From positions 124,001-188,000 of the forward strand of contig WHVA01000175.1 of the NCBI GenBank assembly GCA_015179125.1: 64,000 nt of DNA, given 5' to 3'. The notes beneath the pieces are model-generated. The model searched no databases. It saw only the letters and a list, made by a program, of their open reading frames with translations, and was not told where the DNA came from. The DNA comes from Gautieria morchelliformis. Lineage: Eukaryota > Basidiomycota > Agaricomycetes > Gomphales > Gomphaceae. Position 1 is the first letter of the stretch, and each line of letters begins with the position of its first letter. The position numbers and the translations under genes are program-made. Below are positions 32,546 to 45,654 of this stretch, piece by piece.

Positions 32546-33435
32546 CTATAGCGGCAAGCATAGGCCAGCTACAGGCGGGGTGATGCTTCGACACACTGTA
32601 CCTGTCGCACTCCCAATGAGAGGCTTCAGTAGTGGTGCGAGTGAGTTTAGTAGCGCGTCGGTGATGTTTTCGGTGTAGTCGAGGAGCTTGTCGAGGATGC
32701 ATTTGATATCGTATACAACTATGGTACGAGATGTGAGCGTGGAAATATGCACTGCAAGAAAAATCCACTTACTTGGGCCCAGCAATGGTGCGAGGAGAGG
32801 ATCCGCATCTATGAGTCTGGAGGTATCGCCAAGGGTGTACTTGTTCGCGTTGACAATATCTTTCAGGAGCGTTTCGTACTGGTCAGAGTTGTCGTAATTG
32901 GCGAGACCCTTGCCGGCACCCATGTTCGCCATGAGGGGATAAAGAGGGCCTAGTGTCTGCTGATAGCTGGCAAGTTTGGCCGCAGTGTCTTGCCTTGTGC
33001 TATCATCCGGATTCCAGCGCGCCTCTTGTGCGCTAGATGCTGAGATGGTGTTTAGAGGGATTTAACAACAAGACTCGAGGTTGAAAAGAAAGACTTACAG
33101 AACGCACTCGATGCAGCGAGTATGTTTCCGTGGGCTAACGTAAGGCTGTTGAGAAGTGCATTGAGGCTGGAGTCCGCCGGGGCGTGAACAGCGCGGCGCT
33201 GAGCGTGATGAGCTACCGCATGTTTTGTGCGAGTACGTCGTGGGGAGCCAAACTCATGTTTTGTGCGAATACGTTGTGGGGAGCCAAATTTAGAGTGCTT
33301 GGAATGTGCAGTCATCATCTTATTTTTCATGAAGGCGTTGTGGTTGCCTCCAATGGCCAGCGCGGCGGAGGGACTGGCGCAAGTGACAAGAAAGAGCGCA
33401 ACGGGAACCGCAACGAAAAGAGAAGGTGAGTACAT
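32546..33435 (-). CDS. Secreted protein with basic tandem repeats, unknown function
   Basis: Minus strand from the ATG at 33435. The signal peptide is MYSPSLFVAVPVALFLVTCA-SPSAALA. A basic region follows with a 12-residue repeat, KFGSPQRIRTKH / EFGSPRRTRTKH, and then a dibasic site (HAQRRAV). After an intron come SSLNALLNSLTLAHGNILAA, GPLYPLMANMGAGKG, YETLLKDIVNANKYTLGDTS, RLIDADPLLAPLLGP and, across another intron, VVYDIKCILDKLLDYTENIT-DALLNSLAPLLKPLIG, ending PPVAGLCLPL. The helical DIKCILDxxLDYxENxTD part resembles small secreted proteins of Agaricomycetes without known function. The basic repeats and RR site could be a processed propeptide; that is inference. Confidence 0.6.
33219..33290. 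repeat. 36-base direct tandem duplication
   Basis: Two adjacent 36-base units (33219-33254 and 33255-33290) differ at about three positions. They encode the two 12-residue FGSPxRxRTKH units of the secreted protein on the minus strand. Confidence 0.9.
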
Positions 33436-34080
33436 GACTACGTCGACTGGATGTCGAAGAGAAAGAGAGTAGGAATATTTTAGAGGAATATAAGATATGG
33501 GTGAGGCTAGCTCGAGGTCGTGGTTGGGAGCAAGAGGGAAGCGCTTGCGCTGAAAAGGCGCGTTGTTTGTAATTGAACCTTAATCTGGAGTAATACAACG
33601 CGGTCACGTGAGCGACGCGCCGACTCACGTGATCCAAGGACAAGGCCATAGCACCACCTTGAAACCCGGCTCCTACTCGTGCCTATGTCACTCCCTGAGA
33701 AGCCTTGTAAACGGACAAAGTTCCCAATCAGTGGTGGGTCACGCCATCAGCAGCCAAAACAATTTTAATGCAAATATATTGTTTTTGAGCATTCTGTCGT
33801 CCCAGCTCTATTCCCATGAACAACTAGAAACTGCAGAACGCGTCGAAAAAGTAACCAACAATTCATGAAGCCATCCGAGGCTTATAAAAACGTCCAGTTT
33901 CCGATCAAGAGAGTGAGAACGAAAACAGGAGGGCAGGAGGTAAAATCAGTAATCAAACGTAATAGATGTGTGTCACGGGTATATACCAAAGAGCGGTCGA
34001 GGTCGGAGAAAAAGAATGTGTACACGTCAGGCATGGTTTGTGAGATGTCGGTCGGTTACTCGTTTGAGAGGCGATCGCTC
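33436..34080. other. Intergenic, no gene recognised
   Basis: Upstream region of the repeat-bearing secreted protein and 3' flank of the CPL1-like gene. No motif-bearing frame found. Confidence 0.45.
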
Positions 34081-34973
34081 CTAGTATTTGATGCAAGACT
34101 TGCCGTCGGAGGCTACCTGGTAACCCAGTTTGCAGGTGTAAACTAGTGATGCGATAAGTCACCGGCCAGACAGAAGAGATTGAAAATATGCACCTGCGCA
34201 CGAGCCAGCCTCGCAACCAACGTTCCACGCACCCTCGATGGCGTTGCAGTCCTCTCCCTTGCCGATGGAGGCACATCCACCGCACGACCTAAGTTCAGCG
34301 GTGGTGTCCAAGCTTGAAAATGTGTGTTCAGGACGCATACACGAAGAATAAATAACCCGAGACTGACCATTCGTAGTCGTTGCTAATCAGACCAACAGGG
34401 CAGGCGTGAAGGGCTTGGGGGCAAAGAGCAGCGGCGCTACGTTTTTTGTAGCCACTGCCCGATTTCTTGGGAGGCGAATATTTGGGAGGCTCATTCTTGG
34501 CAGGGTTGCCACCGTTCCCGTAGTTGGGTGGAGGGTAGGAACCCTTGGGGGTTTGGGAGGGCTTGGACGGGCTGTAGGTAGGAGTCGGACTTCCACGCTC
34601 ACAGCATTGAGTTGCCTTGTTCCAATCATAGCCATTCTTGCACTGTGGGGGGGGAGGGTTTGCCGGTAGAGGGTGGTTGGGAACACAGCATGATTTTTCG
34701 TTGTGCCAGTACCAGGCAGTGGGCGGGCAAGACTTGCCACTATGAAAGAAGGAGTCGGTCAAATGCCAGCAGAAGACAATTATCTTACGGAGGTGGCGAA
34801 GGCGGATGGGAGACACCACCGTGGGGGAGACAGCAGCTCTTGGTAGAATACCAGAATTCATTTCTGCTGCAGCTCCCCGAGTCCTTCTTTGAGGAAGAGT
34901 CACCGGCGTGGGGAGAGGCGACGACGGAGGCGGCAAGGACGAAGAGAACAGCGAAAGAGCGTTTGAAAGCCAT
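34081..34973 (-). CDS. Secreted cysteine-rich protein with CPL1-like domain
   Basis: Minus strand from the ATG at 34973: signal peptide [20 protein letters not shown]. Two or three Cys/Trp modules follow, separated by Pro-rich spacers: [37 protein letters not shown] and [18 protein letters not shown] long Pro/Lys/Gly linker leads to [19 protein letters not shown], then [39 protein letters not shown] and, after an intron, [20 protein letters not shown] and stop. The C-terminal cysteine pattern is the CPL1-like domain first noted in a Cryptococcus capsule and virulence-related secreted protein. The molecular role is unknown; a wall-associated or extracellular protein is likely. Confidence 0.8.
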
Positions 34974-36173
34974 TAGAACGATCACAAACGAGAGGAGGTA
35001 AGGAGTGAGGTGCAAAGAAGCGGAGAATATGGGATTGGACGAAAACGTACTTATATATACCTGGCTAGACTAGGGTAGAACCAGGGTTCTTATGAAGGGT
35101 CTCCCGGGTCACGTGCGGGTCTAACACGCGCTGTCCGCGCTATAAACGGTAATAAAATGACAGGTATACTCTAGTTAGTAACTAGCACTGAGTGAGCTCC
35201 ACCTGTAGCATGCCTCAGCTTGTACCGTCTTGTTCCCTTTGAGGTAGGACTAATATTTGTATACTGCAGCACTCGAGTTCGGGGTCCCAAACGTGTTTTG
35301 ATGGTATCACCAGTCTGTTGATTCCTTCAAATTGTCCTTCGCGACCTCTGGCGTGCTACACATGAACAAGGGCCTTCAAGTCTTCGCCACTGCCACTGAC
35401 AGTATTCTGTGTCTTCCTCGGTCGCTGTCGTTGACCTGCTCGGAGGCTCAAAGGGCTACGCTCAAATTAGCAGCATTAATATATCGGAGTTCTCATCGGC
35501 TGTCTCTGCTTGATGCTGACGCATGGCTGCGGCATTTTTCGCCTGGCAACCATGAGCGAAACGAAGATTTCCAAAATGTGCCTATGAGATTGCCGTCCAC
35601 ACTCCTGACAGAATCTGCGGATAGAGCTTCACAGGTATTGGTCGGTTGAATGTTTAACGACGTGTCACCACACGATCTTTGTAAGTCTTGACTTGAAGCT
35701 AGAAAGCGTAACTTCGTCCAGTGTACCGCCATCCGGCTGAGTTGCACAGCGGTCTAGGCTCAAGGCCGGCACGGTCTAGATGCTTGCTCCCAATACCAAT
35801 TTCTTAGACATTGATACCAGACCCGTTGCTCTGACATATGCCGGGCAAGTGGCCTTGGCTGGAAAGTACAGGTGCCTGGTGCCTGCAGCTTTCCCACGAT
35901 TTTCCAGTTGCAGAGCCTTTGCAGAAGGGGATTGATGTCCCAGGTTACGTATACGTAGCAATTTGAGTTCAACCTTCTCGAGGACATGATGTTTGATCGT
36001 GGCCTTGGCGGCTGGGTTGCGGCAACTCACAAGAATTCCCTTACACTAAAGTCCCGGAGTAGCACCTTGCTGGGGTACGGACCAGATGAACGACTCGAGG
36101 TCGATTCGCCTATGACAACACGAATTAGTCTAGTTGTGACGAAACATACCGGTCCGTATATGGCCCAATCCGA
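34974..36173. other. About 1.2 kb without a recognised gene
   Basis: It contains the CPL1-like promoter at its left end. The remainder has frames of up to about 105 codons, none recognisable. Confidence 0.45.
35051..35060 (-). promoter_or_regulatory. TATA box of the CPL1-like gene
   Basis: On the minus strand the sequence is GTATATATAA, about 78 bases upstream of the start codon. That is a normal spacing for a TATA element plus a short 5' leader. Confidence 0.55.
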
Positions 36174-37771
<1,598 letters not shown>

Positions 37772-38117
37772 TGCCAGAGCCTTGCAATAATGTCAAGGAA
37801 AAGGACAGATGATGGATCGATGAGAAAACACAGCGTCTGGTTAGGTGAGCATTATCCGAGTCGGACTCATGCTGAGAAGCGATCTCACATGCAAAAGAAA
37901 GAAAATATTATATGCGATTTCTTTGTCAAGTATCTGTAGCTTAATGCGTGCGAGACACAAAAGTGTGCATGTACAAGAAAGGGAATACAAGCACAGCCAC
38001 GTCCGTCTTTTGTATAATATTGAGGTATGGCTTCAATATCTAGCGGCCCCAAGTCGAGTTTTGCCGGCTTTAGTATTCCTGTCAAGCCGCTATTCCTGTA
38101 AGAGTTAAGACCCTATA
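37772..38117. other. Intergenic, possible last PP2A-A exon
   Basis: If the donor GTAAGG near 38147 is spliced to an acceptor near 38100 (TTACAG), the PP2A-A protein would end GIAA instead of GKVRSSTCC. Otherwise nothing is seen. Confidence 0.35.
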
Positions 38118-40244
38118 TTAACAGCACGTGGATGACCTAACCTTACCAACAGAGGCCGCCTGCAGTGCCTGCTGCAACGCGCGGTGGGCAAAGTATCGTA
38201 CGTCTGCATCCGAATCGTTCTTCAGACTCTCGACCGCAGGTATGATCCGTTGTTGAGAGACATCTGAACCCTCAGGTAGGTTGCCCAGTGTCTGGGCAAT
38301 GACTTCGAGCGACTTGGCAACATTAAAGCGGATGTTCGGAATAGGGTCGGCTATTAGGGAGAGGAGGACTTGGAGGATACTGTCGCGGATAACTTCTATG
38401 GACAATGTCGGGGCGATAGTCTACGCCGTAGAAGCTCAGCATTCCATATCATGAGCGCGAACGTACTCACTGTAATGGCTAAGACCGTAGTCATTCGGTA
38501 TAGATAATTCGGATGCGAGCCCATGGCTACCACTTTTGGTACGATCGCAGTCTTTGCCCACTCCACTCCGAATACTTCAGTGAGCTTTCGTAGATTCACC
38601 GTCGCAGCTTCTCTGATAGAATATACGTTGTCCCCCAGCCAGGACATACACAAGTTCCCTAGCTGCTCGTCGAAGAATGCTTTGCCTAATTGAGTGGCAA
38701 GGAGCGGAATGTACTCGATGATCGCCTGTCGAACGCGCCACTGCTTGTCCTCGGCGAGCTCGATGATGGCGGGAAGTAGAGATTGAGAAAGCAAATCAAT
38801 GCCAATAACTTTAAACGGCACATTTGAGCCACTTAACGAAGCCAACAAGCTTATAACGCACCTGTGTTGACCTGTTCTAACTTGCTGATGATGTTCAGTC
38901 TTACATCCGGGAACTCATCCTTGAGCAGGTGTAAAAACAGCGGGAGAAGGTGCTCTATGGTGGCATCCTTCCCGAGCAAGGGAGCTAAACCACTGATCTT
39001 GTTTGCTAATGCGGCCCGCACATGCTGAGACTGATCCGTGGACAAGTCTCGGACGCAAGGCAATAAACGTGCAAGAATTAAATCTCGGTCAAGGAGTTTC
39101 GCAAATCCTAGAGGAATAAGGTTAGATAGCCAAAGAAAACAACCATCGACGTTCTGACCCGGGATTTGACCTGCACCCGCAGTCCGTACTTCAGCCTCAT
39201 TATCTTTCAGCAATTGTACAAAAGCTCCGACCAACTCCTCGCGTACGATCTCGTCCCCGACTGTCTCCGCCAACTATCGCGGGCGTCGGGTTTACAATGT
39301 CTTAAATCAGATAGATGCGTACGCACTTCAACAAAGTAATTTGCAACCATATAGCGTACCCTCCAGCTCTTGTCTGATACGCTCTGCCGAAGCTGCAGCA
39401 GCAGTTGCTCTTTTATCTCATCCGGCTCAAGTTGTTGTGCGATGACGATCAAATCTTGGACAGTTAGCAGTCGTACCGAGTCTTGATCATCGGCCGCCAA
39501 TTTACGGTATACAGGAAGCGCACAGGATAAAACATGGTCTTTGGCAAGTTTCTTTGTGAAGGGCTGTGAAAGCGTTAGATTGAGAGATACGAAAGAGGCT
39601 ATTGAGGCACGAACCCCAAGCCACTTTGCCGCAGCTCTTCGAACCATTGGAGTATCATCTGAACCCAAGACGCTAAAAGCCTTCCGCATGTCTTCTTTGG
39701 TGGTATCGGATGCGGCTTCGTACACAGGCGCATAAAGAGATGAAGAAGATGTACGCGACGTGAACCATTCCCCCTGGGAAAGGCGTTTAAGGAGGGGGAT
39801 GTAAAACTGTTCGACTTGAGCAGGAGATAAGACCGCAGCAACCTTTGTAATCGACTCGGTCGCCTTGGATGAAAACCATGGGTTTGAGCACAAAGGGCTC
39901 AGGCAAGGCGAAATACAGACCTTATCCCGCACAAGTGTCTCCTCCACAGCCGATAAGCCTTCAAGGGGGCCTAATAGTAAGTGCGCATATTCCTTTCCCC
40001 CGATGTAATCTTCAAAGCTCTTCCCAAGCTCATCCGCCAGAGCCAACAGAACCTCGTCTTCATCGTCAACAGAATCTTGCAAGAACGGGACCAGTTCTTC
40101 GCGGGCACGCTGAGGACCTAGGGCGAGGGCGATAGTCGAGACGCGATGGATTGCATTGAGACGAAGTTGCGCATCCTCGCTTTTGAGCTCATCTACGAGG
40201 AGTTGAAGTGGCCGTGTCTCCGAATCATCGTAAAGAGAGGCCAT
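38118..40244 (-). CDS. TPD3: Protein phosphatase 2A scaffold subunit A (PR65/TPD3)
   Basis: Minus strand from the ATG at 40244: [182 protein letters not shown] and [19 protein letters not shown]. These are consecutive HEAT repeats with the VRxxx/WRVR pattern of PR65, in the correct order and number (about 15). The scaffold binds the catalytic C subunit and the variable B subunits of PP2A in cytosol and nucleus. About six introns. The C-terminal few residues depend on whether a last intron is used. Confidence 0.93.
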
Positions 40245-41673
40245 TCGATTAAGGCAAATAGGTCACAACTAGTATGGGCAGACAACCGTTTGCTTAGAAG
40301 GATTACACGCGGTGCGGCGTGTGACGGTGTCCAGACTGGTGATTATTGCGGAGCTTCAACTCTTGAACAAGTAAATAAGGACTCATACGGTAATTCACAT
40401 CTATGCGCTCTCGTACGGCGAACTTGAGACATCATCATACAAGGTTCAAGACCATGATTTTAGCGTCCTACAGCCACGGTATTCGAAGTGCTATCATCCC
40501 TAAACCCCTCAGTCGCGTCAATGTTGTTTACCCTACTGCAGCGGCTTAAGAGGCTTACGAGATGCCGCTCCATTCGCTTGAAGCGTTGGAGGTACGAATA
40601 CTACAGGGAGGGATGAAGTGGGCTGTGTGCTTGTCCTGGCAAGTAGATGTAGTGTGTCACGAGGCTGTTATTCCTTATTCAAAAGGACATACGCAGCGAC
40701 AGCATTGGTCAGGGTTGTTGTGGCACTCACGCCGCCACAATCAGTGGTGACGGTCGTTCCAGTGGAGCTGACTCCAGTCGGCCTACCTTCTGCATCAGCG
40801 TACAGTCAAACGACAGTCAGGTACACCAACCTATCAAAAGTTGTCGTTTCAGAATCGGTGCTGTCAGTGCTTTACACAGCTCAGACGACCTCGAGAGTGT
40901 GGACCAAATAAAAAGACTTGCTTGGTTGTCAGAATTGTTCCGGTTGTTATGTCACTGTTCGCAGGTACGGTATGACTTTATTCCTGTCCCTCAGACCCTT
41001 GCTGCTTACGCTGTGCCCCCAAAGCCTCCGCCAAGATTACGGTCATGATCAGGGTCGCTGTTGTTGCCCTTGTGGTTGGAATTCTTAGCTCCAGCCTCGT
41101 TTTCTCTGCCACTAAGGTCCAAGCTGAGAAACATGAGCAATTAAGCAAGCTGGAGCATGAGATGGGACCTCACTGGGTGCTGGAGATGGTTGTTGGACAT
41201 GAAGTAGCTATGGCAAGCGGCGCTAGCAGAAGTAGTAAAAGCAACTGGCAGAATCTCCAGTACATGGGGGAGGGGACCTTGAGAAAGCCGTTGCTGCAGA
41301 ACCGCGTCTTTTATGTTGGTGGTAGCAGTCTCAGTATCTACATGCCTACCGTCTTTGAAAGATTGCGCAAATAACTGCCAGTGACATGAGTCCTTGGCAG
41401 TCAAAAGTCATCGGAGAAAAATCATTCAGACTCTCATCACGCGGGACTCGGAGGCGGTGAGATTTTTTTGATGCTTGGCGGGTTAAATCAGTCGGGAATA
41501 TATTCTGCCCGTCATGGGAATCTCGAGCCAAGGCGGGCCAAGGACAAGGCCCCCACAGGATCCGTAATCCTCGGGTCTGAGAATAGGAGCATCAAGACCA
41601 GCCTATGCCAGGCCCGCGCTATAAAACTGGGAGCACTGCGCTAATACCGAGGAGAAATGGCTTGGTGGGTGCG
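40245..41673. other. About 1.4 kb; possible remnant of a secreted-protein gene
   Basis: On the plus strand, 40730-40911 encodes a Thr/Val/Ser-rich stretch (SVVTVVPVELTPVG) like mucin-type surface proteins. At 41040-41100 a hydrophobic end (MIRVAVVALVVGILSSSLVF) resembles a GPI-anchor tail. Stops lie between them and no signal peptide is clear. I regard it as a low-confidence gene or a remnant. Confidence 0.25.
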
Positions 41674-44600
41674 TTACAGCACACGCACATATCTGTTCCC
41701 GCAGAATGTACACGATATAATAGCTTCTAACAACTCTTCCATGATCCAACTATTGGCCGCCGGTGGTAGCCACGCAAAATAGTCCGATTCAGAGGTAGGC
41801 CTCTGCGAGATAGGCAGAAGGGCCTTTCTACTGCAACCTATACAAGTGCGCACCAACGGCGTGGCGAGGATGAACGAGGTGATGGAACATCGTGCTGCGA
41901 AGGCGTTAGCAGGCGAGGAATGGCTAAAAACAACGGAACACACTCCAGCTGTGACCTTTTGTACAAACAGCGCTCCCCCCGATGCTCAGAGGTATGGCTG
42001 TGTGACAGGCGGGGCAGTGTTCTTGGAGATCTCCATTATCGAGAGATAAATCAGCAGGCAGCCGAGCTCGGGCGGCCAAAGATGCTGCCTCCTGCTGCAG
42101 AAGCGATGAGTCTTGTAGACGGCACAGCATGACCCAGTAATGAACAAAGAGGCGAGCATTTCCTATAACGGCTGTCGTTCACGAATCACATGCGTTGTGA
42201 TGATAATAGTCACCTTCCAGTTGATTAGCAAATCCATCAAGCTGACGGAGAACTACCCGTAAGTGAAGGGATAATAAGACAGTTGACAAGTCGGCGACTA
42301 GGTGTTCGAACAAGGGGGCAATGCCTTGGACTTGCTGAGAGCGCAAGGATTTAAATCACAATCTATAGGAAGGAAATACGCTCACAGCACAAAACATTGC
42401 AACACCAAGCTTTAATCGACAAGAACGAATATCGCGTTTCCTGAACAGTGCAGCCGTTATTGCATGGCGAAGATCAGACTTGGAGAGTGACACCACGCTG
42501 CTGGAAGGGAGGAAAGAATACGAGGCTATGTCGTTCCACCCCTTCGGCTGGGTTAACGAATCCAGTATGCGGCCTTGATGAGCTTCTAAAAAGGTTTTCT
42601 CCCGAAGATGCAAGAACATGCCGCGGAGTGTGCAACTCGGGGCTACATTTACTGTTGTACGGATGAAGAAACGCATACAACCATATATAAACAAGGCGCA
42701 CGGTCTGTCCCATGGAGCAGCAACGATGCAAGTTGCTCCAGGATAGTATTATCATCTTTCCAAAGCTGGGTGACAATGAACATGCCAGCATGCTTGGCAT
42801 CATGCTTGTAGCTCAAGTCGTCTGGACAGCATTTTCTGTGGAGATAAATCTACCTTAAGAACCTCACCATCACCATGTTTAAGATGTTCAAAGGGGACGC
42901 ACTCGTGTAACCACCCAATAGATCCAGCACCATCATAATCGAAAACACCACTTATCCGATTCGCGTCTGCAAAGCTCACCTTTTCCTCTGCAAGAGTGAA
43001 AACAGTTCGCACATAGCCTGTCAAATCTTCAGATCTCAGACCTTGATGCCGTGTGTCTAGCGACGGTGAAGTGGAAACGCTGTGTATCATATGAAAAGAA
43101 CCGTCGAAAAGAGAGACCATAAGCGCATCGTGGTGCACGTAGTATAGAACTCCGGATACAGCAGCAAACGGGGTAGAACTTGATGAAACCGGCTGCAGTT
43201 GAAGAATTAATTTGCGGCATCCGTCCCATCCTAGTGATAAGTTGGATGGCATCCTCTGTAGATAAACGACACCTGGCTTGGCGTAAGCTAGAATTGGCTT
43301 GACCAACATAGTAAGGTACAATCCACGCAATGTCAGATGTTGTCTCCAGCTCACTGCTTGTACTTTTGAGTCAATCCAGGTTAGTGCCGTAACGGGACTC
43401 CCATCGCAAGGGCAACAGGTTCGTCCATTATCTAAAAGTTTGAGGTCCAATCGCGGATAGACTCCAGTCGCTGGGAGATCACTGGCCCATGACACTGACA
43501 CCGATACGATAACGATCCCGCCGTCGGCCGTGCCACAAGCAAGTGATGCTCTGACTTAAAACCTCATGAGCGGACACCTTACCTGTAGGGAAGACAACAA
43601 CTGACAACTGCCGGGGTTAGTTTCTACCCAAGGACGCCAGGCTAGATGGGTTATCCAGTCGTCTGCCACATCAAGTGACGCAACTATTTGTAACCTTTGA
43701 CCAACGTCCACCCTACAAGCCCTCCGCTTGATGAGTGTGTGGATAGGACAGTCGCAACAACTCACCGAGCGAGTCGCATGAAAATAACACGCCCAGCCCT
43801 ATTACCGAGCGCCAGCAGTGACCCATCGATGCAGCCCTTCCCTTCGCCCATATCGGTCTGTCCCGACCAACTAATGCCTGATAAGATCAACAGATTAATG
43901 ACAAGCATCATCAAGACAAGATAATATCTTACATCGCACTTGGGCGTTGAGTGTTCGTTGTACTGCGGCAGCAGACATATCTCCATAGTCCTTGATGACC
44001 TGTGTGACATCTTGGACCTGATGCACACAATTAAACTTAGCCCATGATGTGGGCAAAGATACACCCTACTTTGGACCATTCTCCAGTCAAATAATTTTTG
44101 GACGGTGCCCATAACGACACCTCCAAGTTTGTATTTAAGGCGGCCATTAGACAACTGTTTTCCTAAACGAATGTTCTTGCGAAATGTGACACGACTCACC
44201 ACAAGCCCTCACTGAGGTTGGTTGGCGACAACGTAATGGATACCCAGGACATATCGAGCGATCCCAGAGAAACAGTAGCCCATTCTGCATCACGCTATGG
44301 AACTTCGATTGCTAAGGGATATTGTCTCTGGCTCACCTTGACAATCAAAGGGCCAGTGATGAGTCGGGGTCTTCTCAAGTTCTATCAAATTTCTGTACCA
44401 GCTCAATGCTTCGCCCTTCACCCTCCTGTTGGTGGATGGGATGGAAGAGGCACTTTTAACAGAGGAGGGGTCAAAATTGATCCCAGTGTTAGGCATCTGA
44501 TAAAAATTTCCATTAGGCGTCATATATCCCGAATCCATACATCAGCCCAAGCGCACGAGGATATAGACGGCGCCGCGAGTGACAATGAAGGCCTGTCCAT

Positions 44601-44685
44601 CTTCAGACCACTGTAAAGTAGATTGTGAAGGTCCATTTGTCGCCACAGGTACCACTAAAGATGTAAAGACAGATACATCAACCAT
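41674..44685 (-). CDS. TFIIIC subunit with C-terminal zinc finger (TFIIIC90/Sfc9-like)
   Basis: Minus strand, many exons from the ATG at 44685: MVDVSVFTSLVVPVATNGPS, TLQWSEDGQAFIVTRGAVYI, NTGINFDPSSVKSASSIPST, EWATVSLGSLDMSWVSITLS, DVTQVIKDYGDMSAAAVQRT, GCIDGSLLALGNRAGRVIFM, DDWITHLAWRPWV, then a WD-type middle and MFLHLREKTFLEAHQGRILD. The C-terminus carries four Cys pairs: CPACHTAIPLSIGGSAVCTK-GHSW, ARCSITSFILATPLVRTCIG-CSRKA and CTFCGNRYVRVL before the stop at 41674. An N-terminal TFIIIC-delta beta-propeller followed by zf-TFIIIC is the layout of the TFIIIC 90-kDa family, which bridges tRNA promoter binding and TFIIIB/Pol III recruitment. It shares a 208-base divergent promoter with the acidic protein gene. 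Confidence 0.87.
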
Positions 44686-44893
44686 TTTCGTCGATTAGAG
44701 GACAGAGTCAAGGTCTGCTTCTGAACTTAGCGTCGAGGAAAGGAATGACGGAGGCGCGATGAGGATCCGGTCACGTGGTGTCACGGTGTCACTGCTCAAG
44801 GCCCTTCGGCCTCAGGTCTCTTTTCGACATTTCCTCACCCACATTTGCTCTTTTTGAAGTATTGACTAACCTTTCCTTTCGGCTGCGGAAGAT
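44686..44893. promoter_or_regulatory. Bidirectional promoter with CACGTG box
   Basis: The 208 bases between two divergent start codons contain the palindrome CACGTG (44772-44777), a bHLH-type binding site, and a nearby imperfect palindrome AAGGCCCTTCGGCCT. No TATA box seen. Confidence 0.55.
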
Positions 44894-45654
44894 ATGACTG
44901 TGTGTTGTATTTATGTCGCGTCAAGGCTTATCATAAGCGTTTGCAGGACTTGACATTCTGCTACCAACATATGTCAGAAAATGACCTTCAAACATTGGAT
45001 ACACTAGATTCTGTGATCAGGGAATACATAGACGGTCAACTATCAGATGAAGGTACCGTGTTCAGAACTACATACTTCTGTCCCCGTGGAGCTCACATAG
45101 CTCACACAGAGCTCGAGATCCCCTTCCATATGGTCCCCCCAGATCCGGATGATGCTGATAGTGAGTGCTCTGAGCAGTGAATCGCAGATGAAAGAGGGAT
45201 TTACTCTTGCCCAATGCGTACGCTAGCCTTACCATCCCAAGTTCATCCGTCATACCCTTATGGTAACCCAACAAATCTGAGCCATCCAGCTGCCCTCCCA
45301 CATATAAATGGGGAACCAGGGCGTGCTCTATATGAAGATATGGGATATGCAGGCGTGAATGCTGCCCTCAGATGGAAGGATCTTGGTCTTGAAATGTTGT
45401 TACCCGTGAACGAGGAGAAGGAGGAAGCTGAGAGAGCAGCACTGGCCCGCAAAATGGCTAGTGGGGCTATACAGAGTAACCATGCTGGAGCATCAGCGCC
45501 CGAGGATCAGCCTAACGACGAGGAAGATGATACAGACGAAGCAGGTAGAGAAGACGATGACGATGAAGATGAAGAGGAAGACGAAGACGAAGAAAATGAA
45601 AATGACCCTGGTCAGGATTCATTTGACAGCGGTATGACAGGCGATTCGGAGTAG
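44894..45654 (+). CDS. Acidic-tailed conserved protein, unknown function
   Basis: Exons 44894-44899, 44947-45160 and 45227-45654 join in phase to 215 residues. Exon 1 holds only Met-Thr. The protein begins MTDLTFCYQHMSENDLQTLD, continues VIREYIDGQLSDEGTVFRTT, YFCPRGAHIAHTELEIPFHM and VHPSYPYGNPTNLSHPAALP, then RALYEDMGYAGVNAALRWKD, LGLEMLLPVNEEKEEAERAA, and ends in about 50 residues that are mostly Asp and Glu. I do not recognise the family. The acidic tail is like that of some histone chaperones and nuclear scaffold proteins, but no known domain supports a role. The clean phases and even codon quality argue for a real gene. Confidence 0.65.
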
